The notes under the pieces are model-generated. The model did not search any database. It was not told where the DNA came from and saw nothing but the letters and a program-made list of their open reading frames with translations. DNA of 35,546 nucleotides from Lachnospiraceae bacterium. Lineage in GTDB: Bacteria; Bacillota; Clostridia; Lachnospirales; Lachnospiraceae. Made by a program: the position numbers and the translations under genes. Location of the stretch: the NCBI GenBank assembly GCA_015057365.1, contig SVEN01000028.1:1-35546 (forward strand). The letters are read 5' to 3'. This document shows, in pieces, positions 1-7,271 of the stretch. Each line of letters opens with the position of its first letter. The stretch's first letter is position 1.

Positions 1-218
1 TCTTCGGTAACTACAGACCGCAGTTCTACTTCAGAACCACCGACGTTACCGGTGTTGTAAATCTTCCGGACGGCGTTGAGATGTGTATGCCGGGCGATAA
101 CATCGAGATGACCATCGAGCTCATTCATCCGATCGCTATGGAGCAGGGTCTTACCTTCGCTATCCGTGAGGGTGGTAGAACCGTAGGTTCCGGTAGAGTT
201 GCTACTATCATTGAGTAA
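1..218 (+). CDS. tuf: Elongation factor Tu, C-terminal fragment (5' end outside window)
   Basis: The first complete codon is at position 3 and the stop is TAA at 216-218, giving 71 residues of the C-terminal beta-barrel domain (domain 3) of EF-Tu. The motifs [13 protein letters not shown] and [13 protein letters not shown] are near-universal in bacterial EF-Tu; the last is the diagnostic C-terminal signature. EF-Tu carries aminoacyl-tRNA to the ribosome as a GTP complex in the cytoplasm. The GTPase domain lies upstream of the window. A strong hairpin terminator follows 34 bases after the stop, so tuf is the last gene of its transcript and is not cotranscribed with the membrane protein downstream. 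Confidence 0.97.
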   Translation, partial: FGNYRPQFYFRTTDVTGVVNLPDGVEMCMPGDNIEMTIELIHPIAMEQGLTFAIREGGRTVGSGRVATIIE

Positions 219-252
219 TTCTTGGTGATAGTTCTACAAATCCAGTAAATTC

Positions 253-286
253 AAGGCTTCCAGGATTTTTCCTGGGAGCCTTTTTA
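253..286 (+). terminator. Rho-independent terminator of tuf
   Basis: A 12-bp stem (AAGGCTTCCAGG with CCTGGGAGCCTT, one G-T wobble) encloses a loop of about six bases and runs into TTTTT at 281-285. It lies 34 bases after the tuf stop codon. Confidence 0.93.
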
Positions 287-300
287 CATCAATAATTTTA

Positions 301-329
301 TAGTGTATATCGGAAGAATGTGCTATAAT
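301..329 (+). promoter_or_regulatory. Extended -10 promoter for the small membrane protein gene
   Basis: TGCTATAAT (321-329) is a perfect TATAAT with the TGn extension. The -35 region at the right distance (301-306, TAGTGT) is poor, as is usual for extended -10 promoters. It sits just after the tuf terminator and about 35 bases before the ATG at 364. Confidence 0.7.
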
Positions 330-363
330 AACTACATCACATTTTTTATATAAGGGGGATGTT

Positions 364-1086
364 ATGGACAAAAGAGAATACACGACAGGTGAAATTATAT
401 TGGGAACTGTTTTTGCAATATGGTTTTTTGCTTCGATTGTTGCGTTTATGTTATGTGCAAAAACCAGTGGCTGGTTGGCATTGGCGATAATCGGTCAGTA
501 CTTTTTTGTGTTTGGTCTTGTTGCGTTGGTAAACGGTCTGAAGAATAGGGATTTTAAACCGGTTTTCCTTATTTTTCTTTATGCGGGTGCAGCAACTTTG
601 TGCGGTGGACTGATTATGCAGTACGGTAATGAAGCGTTGCAGAAAAAGTTTACGGAATTGATTCCGTATATTGGATTAAGCATTTTTTTGGTTGTAGGAG
701 TTCTTTCTTTTTTCAATGCGCTTGTCAGAAACCGCAGAAATCAGAATTGTACACAGGTGGTCAAAGCAACCTGCATCTCTGTTAAGACGAGACGTTCACA
801 GACATCAGATTTTGATAATATGGGAAAACCTGTGAGGTATCTTTCGTGCCCGGTATTCCGTTTTTACTATAGAGGAAGAAAGTATGAAGTCAGTCACAAT
901 ACCTATACACGTTATTGTGAGGCACAGGAGGGTGCGGTTTACGAGCTGTATATTAATCCGGAACATCCGCATTGCTTTAGAGAAGAAGGAGAGGAGATTC
1001 GGTTAAACGGTATGGAACTGACGGTAGGTGTATTTTTTACGATTGTCAGTATTGCCGGAATGATTTTGGTAAAAGTGTTAGGGTGA
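364..1086 (+). CDS. Membrane protein with a DUF3592-like domain
   Basis: This 240-residue protein starts at ATG 364 behind AAGGGGGA. I see three hydrophobic segments in the first half (about 10-60, 65-85 and 98-120). A soluble, Tyr-rich segment of about 95 residues follows (130-215), and a final membrane segment ends the protein (218-238). The soluble part, with CPVFRFYYRGRKYEV and later YELYINPEHP, has the pattern of DUF3592 domains: a small beta-rich module between membrane helices ending in a Y-x-NPxxP turn. The biochemical function of that family is unknown. It has its own promoter and there is no obvious tie to tuf or to the operon starting at 1198. It is a real gene by codon use, start and promoter, but its function is unassigned. 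Confidence 0.85.
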   Translation: MDKREYTTGEIILGTVFAIWFFASIVAFMLCAKTSGWLALAIIGQYFFVFGLVALVNGLKNRDFKPVFLIFLYAGAATLCGGLIMQYGNEALQKKFTELIPYIGLSIFLVVGVLSFFNALVRNRRNQNCTQVVKATCISVKTRRSQTSDFDNMGKPVRYLSCPVFRFYYRGRKYEVSHNTYTRYCEAQEGAVYELYINPEHPHCFREEGEEIRLNGMELTVGVFFTIVSIAGMILVKVLG

Positions 1087-1112
1087 TAAGCTGCATTTTT
1101 TGCTAAAGGTTC

Positions 1113-1141
1113 TTTTCAATTGAGTACCGATATGCTATAAT
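1113..1141 (+). promoter_or_regulatory. Promoter of the carrier protein-MBOAT-ligase operon
   Basis: An extended -10 (TGCTATAAT, 1133-1141) is preceded 17 bases upstream by TTTTCA (1113-1118, four of six matches to the -35 consensus). The predicted 5' leader to ATG 1198 is about 50 bases. No clear terminator separates it from the gene ending at 1086, so some readthrough is possible. Confidence 0.7.
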
Positions 1142-1197
1142 AAGCTTGGTGTCTCGTGCTTTAGACATACAAAAATTAAAGAAAGAAGACGTTTACC

Positions 1198-1431
1198 ATG
1201 AAAGAAAAAATCCTTGAAATACTAGATGATATTAATTCGGATATTGATTATGAAACGGAGACTGCATTGATTGATGATGGAATCCTTGACTCTTTTGATA
1301 TTGTTTCTCTGGTAAGTGAATTAAACAGCTGCTTTGATATCAATATCACGGTAGTGGATCTTGTACCGGATAACTTTAATTCTGTTTCTGCCATGACAGC
1401 TCTGGTTGAGCGTCTGTCAAACGGTAACTAA
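1198..1431 (+). CDS. Acyl/aminoacyl carrier protein (DltC-like)
   Basis: This 77-residue acidic protein has the four-helix carrier-protein pattern. The phosphopantetheine attachment site is visible as GILDSFDIVSL with Ser32. DltC (D-alanyl carrier protein) and acyl carrier proteins share this DS-x-x-x-V/I motif. The carrier holds the activated group as a thioester on 4'-phosphopantetheine and presents it to a ligase and a membrane acyltransferase. Both partners lie immediately downstream: the MBOAT gene starts 10 bases after the stop, and the ligase follows. That context makes a DltC-type carrier more likely than a fatty-acid ACP, although the order (carrier first) differs from the usual dltABCD. 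The Shine-Dalgarno is weak (AAAGAAAGAAG). Confidence 0.9.
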   Translation: MKEKILEILDDINSDIDYETETALIDDGILDSFDIVSLVSELNSCFDINITVVDLVPDNFNSVSAMTALVERLSNGN

Positions 1432-1441
1432 GGGGAAAATC

Positions 1442-3034
1442 ATGACATATACTTCAATTATGTTTGCTTTGTTTTGTCTAATTTTGCTTCTTGTTTATTA
1501 TGTGGTTCCGAAAAAATTCCAATGGATTGTATTGCTTATCGGAAGTATTGCTTTCTATCTTTTTTCGGGAGTAAAATATATACTTTATGTTGCTATTACG
1601 GCATTTACAACGTATATTACAGCAATATTAGCATATAAAAACAAGAAAGAATTTGCCGGAAAATTGGCTGAATTGAAGCAAACGTTATCGGCAGAGGATG
1701 TGCGTGTTGCCATAAAAAAGAATGAGCGGAAATCCAGGGCATTCATGCTTTGTGCGGTGGCAGTGGATCTGGGTATTCTGATTACTTTGAAATACTTGGA
1801 TTTTGTATTATCTAATATTAACGCTTTTTTGCCGGAAGAATCCGCACTCCCGCTTTTTTCTTTTGTGCTTCCTCTGGGTCTTTCCTTTTATACTTTCTCT
1901 GCGGTTGGTTATGTGGTAGATGTGAACCGTGGGAAATACGAACCGGAAAGAAATTTTGCAAAATTTTTCCTTTATCTTACTTATTTTCCGCAAATCATTC
2001 AGGGGCCTATCCCGAGGTTTGATCAGCTTGCGCCACAACTTTTTTCAGAACATAAAGCGGAGTATAATACTTTGCGTAACGGTTACCAGTTAGTTCTCTG
2101 GGGACTTTTTAAGAAGATGGTAATTGCGGACAGTGTTGCGGCAATTGTCGGTGCAATGCTTAAAAATACAGCAACGCTTTCGGGACTTGAGCTTTGGCTG
2201 GGAATGTTTGTTTGGGGAATTCAGTTGTACACGGACTTTTCCGGCGGTATTGATGTATCGAGAGGCGTATCCCAGATGTTTGGTATTACGTTGGATATTA
2301 ATTTTAAACGTCCGTATTTTGCCGTTAACCTAACGGATTATTGGAATCGATGGCATATTTCTCTCGGTAATTGGCTGAAAGATTATTTCTTTTATCCGGT
2401 TGCGTTGTCGAAGGGATATGCAAAGGTAAATAAGTCTGTAAAGAAAAAATTCGGAAAGTTTATTGCAAAGACGGTTCCTGTAGGAATTCTTTCTTTGATA
2501 CTGTTTACAATTATCGGAATATGGCACGGAGCAAACTGGGGAGAAGTACTTTTTGGTGTGTTCAACGGTGTTGTTGTGCTTATATCTACACTGTGCGAAC
2601 CGCTGTATGTTAAAATTCGTAAGGCATTACATATGGATGAATTATTCTTCTTCCGCATATTCCGGAGTGTACGTACATTTCTTATTATTACGATTGCCAG
2701 AGTGATTTCTCTTCCTTCAAACATTGCAACGGCAGGGAGTATGCTTCTTACGATGTTTGGAATGCGTTCCTCCGGGGCATCATTCTTTACCTTTACCGGT
2801 CAGATGGTACAAGCAGGGGATTTAAAGCGGTATTTGCCGGCTTTGATTGGATGCATACTTCTCTTTGTAGTATCGTTACTTGAAGAAAAGGGAAATAGCG
2901 TACGTGACTTGATTAATAAAAAGCCGATGTTTGTCCGGGTGGCGATTACTTCGCTTGGGACAGTAGCAATCATTCTTTTCGGTGCTTATGGAATCGGTTA
3001 TGTGGCATCAAACTTTATCTATAGTAATTATTAA
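1442..3034 (+). CDS. MBOAT-family membrane O-acyltransferase (DltB-like)
   Basis: The start is ATG 1442, ten bases after the carrier-protein stop and behind AAGGGGAAA. A longer frame open from 1406 overlaps the carrier gene and lacks a ribosome binding site. The 530-residue product has about ten hydrophobic segments. The MBOAT signatures are present: IIQGPIPRF (186-193), QLYTDFSGGID (261-271), WNRWHISLGNWL with His305, and GIWHGANW with the probable catalytic His362. In DltB, AlgI and PatA relatives these build a channel through which a carrier-bound acyl group is passed to an acceptor outside the membrane. With a carrier protein before it and a ligase after it, the likely job is transfer of an aminoacyl or acyl group to a surface polymer. 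It is longer than typical DltB (about 400 residues), nearer AlgI length. Confidence 0.93.
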   Translation: MTYTSIMFALFCLILLLVYYVVPKKFQWIVLLIGSIAFYLFSGVKYILYVAITAFTTYITAILAYKNKKEFAGKLAELKQTLSAEDVRVAIKKNERKSRAFMLCAVAVDLGILITLKYLDFVLSNINAFLPEESALPLFSFVLPLGLSFYTFSAVGYVVDVNRGKYEPERNFAKFFLYLTYFPQIIQGPIPRFDQLAPQLFSEHKAEYNTLRNGYQLVLWGLFKKMVIADSVAAIVGAMLKNTATLSGLELWLGMFVWGIQLYTDFSGGIDVSRGVSQMFGITLDINFKRPYFAVNLTDYWNRWHISLGNWLKDYFFYPVALSKGYAKVNKSVKKKFGKFIAKTVPVGILSLILFTIIGIWHGANWGEVLFGVFNGVVVLISTLCEPLYVKIRKALHMDELFFFRIFRSVRTFLIITIARVISLPSNIATAGSMLLTMFGMRSSGASFFTFTGQMVQAGDLKRYLPALIGCILLFVVSLLEEKGNSVRDLINKKPMFVRVAITSLGTVAIILFGAYGIGYVASNFIYSNY

Positions 3035-3049
3035 ATTCAGGTGAGTTAT

Positions 3050-4552
3050 ATGGAATATGAAAATGATTGCTGGTTGAGCTGTTTGAAACACTGGGAAGAG
3101 GTTCAGCCGGATAAATTGGTTTTTAAAGAAAACGGCAAAGATGGTCTGACCTATCGACAATTTTATCGGCGGGTTTGCAGTGTGGTAAACAGTCTTTTAC
3201 AAGTGTTCCAAGGAAAAATGCCGGAAGAACCGATTGCTGTGGCTGTAGACAGAGATGTACAGTCGTTGGTGCTTTTGTTCGGTGTTTGCGCAGCAGGCGG
3301 CTGGTACGTACCTATGGACAGTGTGCTCCCGGCAGACCGGGCACAGCTTCTGTTGTCGGTATGTTCTCCGGCAATGTTGCTCTACGCAACAGAAAAGGAT
3401 CCGTTTCCGGAGAGTGCTGTGCCGAAACTTTTTATAGATACTGCAGAAGAATGTAGTATGAACGAGTTTCCGACAAGGGATGAAGCGCTTCCGATGTTCG
3501 GAATCTTTACTTCCGGTTCTACGGGAATTCCGAAATTGGTGGTAAAGGATGGCCGTGGAATACGAAAGTTTATAGAAACTTATTGCAGCACCTTTGAGTT
3601 GACATCGGAGGAAGTATTTGCCAATCAGATTCCGTTTTATTTCGATGCGTCTACAAAGGATATTTTTGCTACCGTATATCTGGGGGCTACAGCCGTAGTT
3701 TTTCCGCAACAGGTATTTTCCTTTCCGTTACACTTGGTTCAAATGTTAAATGAGGAAAGGATAACGACCTTTGTCTGTGTTCCTTCCGTATTGTCGATTG
3801 CTGCACGTTTCGATGTATTTTCCGCTGTAGCACCGACCACACTGAATAACGTTCTTTTTGTTGGGGAGCGTATGCCGGTGCGTTATCTGAATTATTGGAG
3901 GGAGGCATTGCCTCATACTCGTTTTGTTAATCTTTACGGGTCAACAGAAGTGGCAGGCAATTCTTGTTATTACGTAATTAACAGAGAATTTGACGAAGAT
4001 GAAATACTTCCGATCGGTCAAGCTTTTGATACGGCACAGATTTTTCTTTTAGACGAGAATGATATCCCGGCCCTGGAAGGGGAGATTTGTGTTGCGGGAG
4101 ACGGTCTTGCGCTCGGGTACTATGAGGATAAAGAAAAAACAGAGGCAGCGTTTCAGTCTGTTTGTTTTGAGTCGTTTCGCGGAAGAATTTATCGCAGCGG
4201 CGATTATGGAAGAATCAATGAGCATGGGGAGTATATCTGCGTTGCGAGAAAGGATGCACAAATAAAACATATGGGACATCGCATTGAGCTGGGGGATATT
4301 GAAGTCTGTGTCTCTGCGTTGAACTATGTGGAGGAATGTTGTTGTCTTTATGCGGGGGAAGCAGAAAAGATTGTTCTTTTTTGTGCATGTGCGGAAGAGA
4401 ACAGGAAGCGCATTAGAAAAGACCTTTCCGCTAAGCTTCCGAAATATATGTTACCTCATGAATATGTCTGTTTTCCGGAGTTGCCGCATAACCGCAACGG
4501 TAAGCTGGACCGCGCAGGCTTGTTACAAGAGTGGATAAATAACAATCGGTAG
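3050..4552 (+). CDS. AMP-forming amino acid/acyl ligase (DltA-like adenylation enzyme)
   Basis: The start is ATG 3050 with AGGTGAG upstream; an in-frame GTG at 3041 lies within that ribosome binding site. The 500-residue product is a complete stand-alone adenylation domain. Visible motifs are A3 (FTSGSTGIPK, 153-162), the A4 region (FYFDASTKDIF), A5 (NLYGSTEVAG), A7 (YRSGDYGRI) and A10 (NRNGKLDR, with catalytic Lys485). Such enzymes activate a carboxylate with ATP and load it on the carrier's phosphopantetheine. DltA, the D-Ala ligase, is the closest known family with this layout (carrier, MBOAT and ligase in one operon). The substrate cannot be read reliably by eye. The gene begins 15 bases after the MBOAT stop and is followed 19 bases later by a PLP enzyme that could influence which amino acid is available. 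Confidence 0.92.
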   Translation: MEYENDCWLSCLKHWEEVQPDKLVFKENGKDGLTYRQFYRRVCSVVNSLLQVFQGKMPEEPIAVAVDRDVQSLVLLFGVCAAGGWYVPMDSVLPADRAQLLLSVCSPAMLLYATEKDPFPESAVPKLFIDTAEECSMNEFPTRDEALPMFGIFTSGSTGIPKLVVKDGRGIRKFIETYCSTFELTSEEVFANQIPFYFDASTKDIFATVYLGATAVVFPQQVFSFPLHLVQMLNEERITTFVCVPSVLSIAARFDVFSAVAPTTLNNVLFVGERMPVRYLNYWREALPHTRFVNLYGSTEVAGNSCYYVINREFDEDEILPIGQAFDTAQIFLLDENDIPALEGEICVAGDGLALGYYEDKEKTEAAFQSVCFESFRGRIYRSGDYGRINEHGEYICVARKDAQIKHMGHRIELGDIEVCVSALNYVEECCCLYAGEAEKIVLFCACAEENRKRIRKDLSAKLPKYMLPHEYVCFPELPHNRNGKLDRAGLLQEWINNNR

Positions 4553-4571
4553 GAAAACGGAGGAAATGTGT

Positions 4572-5495
4572 ATGTCAAAAGAGCGCTATCGGCTATTGAC
4601 AAAAAAAACGCAGTTGCTTCCATTGTCGGAAACGGTCAACGGGCATCGTATTTTTATGTATCGGGATGATCCTGAAGACTTTGGCTTCGGTGGAAATAAG
4701 GTGCGTTTTTTTGAATATCTGATTCCGGATATTTTGAAAGAGAAGCCGGATGTATTGGTTACCTCCGGGTCTATGTATTCCAACCATATCCGTGTGACTG
4801 CACAAGTGGCTGCACATCTTAACATTCCATGCAAATTGTTTTTGACAGAAGAAGAACTTCCGGATACTTTATTCGGGAATACTGCCTTAGCAAAGAGCTA
4901 CGGAGCCGAATTCCATTGTGTGGGACATTTTGCGGCGCTTTTAAAAATTGATGAACAGGTAAAAATATTGGAAGCAAGCGGGAAGAAAGTCTTTACGGTT
5001 CCGAACGGAGGACATGCGCCGGGAGCAGTGAGAGCGTACGCAAAGGTGATTGATGAGACCTTGGAGGAATTGGAAGGCAGGAAGATTTATCCGACAGCAA
5101 TTTATCTTCCGTGTGCCAGCGGAACCACCCAGGCGGGGGTTCTATGCGGCGCGGCAAAACGTAAGCTTCCGCCGGTCATTTCTTTTGCGGTGGCCAACAC
5201 TCCGATAAGGGCAGAAAAAGGAATCAATCGTTTGATTCATTCCGCATCGGAGTATCTTCCGGATGGATTTACAACAGATAAGGTTTCGGTAGAAGACTGT
5301 GGGAAGAATGATTACGGTCATCCGGATGAAGAATTGCTTGCTCTGAGGAAAAGAATTTTAGAGAAGGAAGGAATCCCATTGGACCCAACCTACAACATTA
5401 ACGCTTTTTACGGTATGATGAAAAAGTTACAGCAAACTCCGGGGAAGGGAGATGTGCTTTATATCAATACCGGCGGTTATACAGAATTAAATTAA
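4572..5495 (+). CDS. PLP-dependent enzyme, D-cysteine desulfhydrase/ACC deaminase family
   Basis: The start is ATG 4572, eight bases after GGAGG; an ATG at 4566 is too close to that site. The 307-residue product is a fold-type II PLP enzyme. FGFGGNKVRF holds the probable Schiff-base Lys43, SGSMYSNHIR (65-74) matches the substrate-loop GxxxSNHxR of D-Cys desulfhydrase and ACC deaminase, and ASGTTQAG matches the phosphate-binding loop. Known relatives deaminate D-cysteine, ACC or L-cysteate, so the reaction here is open. It is the last gene of the carrier-MBOAT-ligase operon and ends before a strong terminator. I infer that it makes, converts or removes an amino acid relevant to the ligase. No standard dlt operon carries such a gene. 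Confidence 0.87.
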   Translation: MSKERYRLLTKKTQLLPLSETVNGHRIFMYRDDPEDFGFGGNKVRFFEYLIPDILKEKPDVLVTSGSMYSNHIRVTAQVAAHLNIPCKLFLTEEELPDTLFGNTALAKSYGAEFHCVGHFAALLKIDEQVKILEASGKKVFTVPNGGHAPGAVRAYAKVIDETLEELEGRKIYPTAIYLPCASGTTQAGVLCGAAKRKLPPVISFAVANTPIRAEKGINRLIHSASEYLPDGFTTDKVSVEDCGKNDYGHPDEELLALRKRILEKEGIPLDPTYNINAFYGMMKKLQQTPGKGDVLYINTGGYTELN

Positions 5496-5506
5496 CGGAA
5501 TAAAGT

Positions 5507-5548
5507 AAAACGGAACGAGCCCATAAAAGGAGCCGTTCCGTTTTTTTT
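5507..5548. terminator. Terminator between convergent operons, probably bidirectional
   Basis: AAAACGGAAC pairs with GTTCCGTTTT, with an imperfect inner extension (GAGCC/GGAGC), followed on the plus strand by eight T. On the minus strand the same stem ends in TTTTAC, so it may also stop the operon running from 9017 to 5547, whose last stop codon overlaps it. Confidence 0.88.
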
Positions 5549-6113
5549 ACTGATTTGAGTCGGCATAACAGTACTGAATGGAAATTACACGGTCGTTTTT
5601 CATGATAATCATCAGTGTGGTTTTTCCGTGGGTATAAGCATAAGAACCGTCGGATTCTGTATAATCGTTGCCATACAATTCAATTACCTTTTCTACAGTA
5701 TCACCGACAATCAATCCTTCCGGAGTGCTCAGAGTGTCATCCGTTAACACAATCTGGAGGACATGGTCCACTGCATTGTCATCCGGGTAGGTATAGATGG
5801 AGAAACCTTTATATACATAGCATTTGTCTAATCCGATGTAAGCACAGCTCGGGCTTTCGTAGTAAGTGTAATCGGAGCCGAGAGCCGTAATGAGCGGGTC
5901 TACCAGATCATTCGGAGTGATTTTTACATTGTTGTGGACAAAAGCAAGAGTTTTGTCCGAGGCTTCGCTATCGGAATCGGAGTCCGAAGGCGAATTGCTT
6001 TCTCCGATGGTGACAGTTCTTTCCTGCTCCTTTGCGCATCCGGACGTTGTTATACAAACGGCCAGTACGATTGCTGTTGCAAAAAAACGTAATTTCAAAT
6101 TCTTCTTTATCAT
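5547..6113 (-). CDS. Small lipoprotein of unknown function
   Basis: This 188-residue protein has a clear lipoprotein signal: basic MIKKNLKLR, a hydrophobic stretch and lipobox TTSGC with the lipidated Cys at about residue 26. A short Ser/Asp repeat linker follows (SDSDSDSE). The mature part of about 130 residues contains IGLDKCYVYKGFSIYTYP and ends SIQYCYADSNQ, suggesting a small alpha/beta fold. The segment GLIVGDTVEKVIELYGN resembles the helix motif of exported domains that recognise short repeats in Clostridia lipoproteins. I do not recognise an enzymatic motif. It is the third gene of a minus-strand operon, 84 bases after the SGNH-like gene, with only a weak ribosome binding site. An inverted repeat (TGCACG/CGTGCA, 6128-6143) lies in that gap. 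Confidence 0.85.
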   Translation of the reverse strand: MIKKNLKLRFFATAIVLAVCITTSGCAKEQERTVTIGESNSPSDSDSDSEASDKTLAFVHNNVKITPNDLVDPLITALGSDYTYYESPSCAYIGLDKCYVYKGFSIYTYPDDNAVDHVLQIVLTDDTLSTPEGLIVGDTVEKVIELYGNDYTESDGSYAYTHGKTTLMIIMKNDRVISIQYCYADSNQ

Positions 6114-6197
6114 AGGTTGATTCTTTCTGCACGAGAACGTGCAAACTCCTTCCTGTTTATAGCTTTTACTGAGGTATTCCGACGGTTTCTGACTTTC

Positions 6198-7241
6198 TTA
6201 CTTGTCTCCACGCGCGGCATGATAACGCTCGCAGACCGGTGCCCAGGCAGAAACCTGAGAGGAATCAAGCCTGCCGTCGGGAACGGAATAGTCGTTTCTT
6301 AAAATAGTACCGAGGAAAGCGGAACATTTTTCGGCGCCGTATACGTTAAGATGAACCCCCTTATCATAGGTGTCTTTCGTCATATCCAGTCCCATATCAT
6401 CGGCGTAAGCGATGCCGTTAATATAAAGAAGACCTCTTTCTTCGGCATAGGAAGCCAATTGTTCATCCCATTCCTCATACCAAGGATATTGCCAGCTTAC
6501 GGTCGGGGCTTTGAACAAAATCAGCTCTATATCATTCTCTTCGCATAAATCTGCGATTTTGTCAAGGTATTCCCAGCAAACATCAGGAAAACTGTAATCA
6601 AACAGTGGCATTTGAAACGGCTCCTCTGTTTGAGGATCTATGGAAGTCTGCATCAGGTAGCCGTGGTGAGAAATCAAGTCTCGCTGAAAGAAATAGTTGA
6701 AATCATCCTTGTTCAAATCGGTAATACGACTGTGATAGCGTAATAACGGAAATACATAGCTTAAAAGGGATTCGTTTTCCTCTTTTAAGGATAGCTCGGC
6801 TGCTTTCAAACGATAATTCATATTTTGCAGTCCGTCCAAGCTAAGACGCGTATATGCTTCGCTTTGTACCTCACCGATCTTCATTTCCATTGCATTAAAA
6901 ACAACGACTTTCGGTGTTTCATGTTCCAGGGTATCCTGAAGGATATAATAGGATTGCCAGATGAGCTGCTGCGGCGATCCTCTGACATAGGAGGAAACAC
7001 CGTAGTCCTCCCATAAGGTAACGGGGGAGATGGTTTCATAAAATTCACAGTCGCCCAGAAAAATCACATCATGCTCTGTCTCGGCTTCATAATATTCTGC
7101 CATCATGGCACCTTCATACGGATGTGACATATATTTCGGTCTGGTAAGCTCCTGGAATAGAAAACACAAAACAAGTGTCAGGATAATATAACAAAGTACC
7201 TCGACAATATGCCGTTTTGAACTCTGTAATTTTTGTTTCAT
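6198..7241 (-). CDS. Membrane-anchored SGNH/DltD-like protein with Cys at the nucleophile position
   Basis: This 347-residue protein has one N-terminal membrane helix (about 13-30) and an exported domain. The GDSx block reads FLGDCEFYE (61-69), so the usual nucleophilic Ser is Cys65. The C-terminal catalytic block reads DKGVHLNVYGAEK, with His297 and a possible Asp293. The family includes DltD, PatB and AlgJ/AlgX-type proteins, which act outside the membrane to transfer or remove acyl groups and often work with an MBOAT protein. It follows the transglutaminase-like gene by 30 bases and precedes a lipoprotein gene, and its operon converges on the carrier-MBOAT-ligase operon. I infer that it is the missing DltD-like partner. 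Whether Cys65 is catalytic is unknown. Confidence 0.82.
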   Translation of the reverse strand: MKQKLQSSKRHIVEVLCYIILTLVLCFLFQELTRPKYMSHPYEGAMMAEYYEAETEHDVIFLGDCEFYETISPVTLWEDYGVSSYVRGSPQQLIWQSYYILQDTLEHETPKVVVFNAMEMKIGEVQSEAYTRLSLDGLQNMNYRLKAAELSLKEENESLLSYVFPLLRYHSRITDLNKDDFNYFFQRDLISHHGYLMQTSIDPQTEEPFQMPLFDYSFPDVCWEYLDKIADLCEENDIELILFKAPTVSWQYPWYEEWDEQLASYAEERGLLYINGIAYADDMGLDMTKDTYDKGVHLNVYGAEKCSAFLGTILRNDYSVPDGRLDSSQVSAWAPVCERYHAARGDK

Positions 7242-7271
7242 GGAGAGTACCTCGTTTCGTTTTGTCTCTGA

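Noticed and set aside
1406-1441. Upstream extension of the MBOAT gene
   Set aside because: It overlaps the carrier protein and lacks a ribosome binding site; ATG 1442 has AAGGGGAAA at the right distance.
3175-3908. Several frames of 60-170 codons on both strands inside the ligase gene
   Set aside because: Shadows of the adenylation enzyme, whose motifs are continuous in the plus frame.
6121-6150. Hairpin TGCACG-AGAA-CGTGCA before the small lipoprotein gene as a terminator
   Set aside because: Only 6 bp and no T-run on the minus strand; more likely an mRNA structure or chance.
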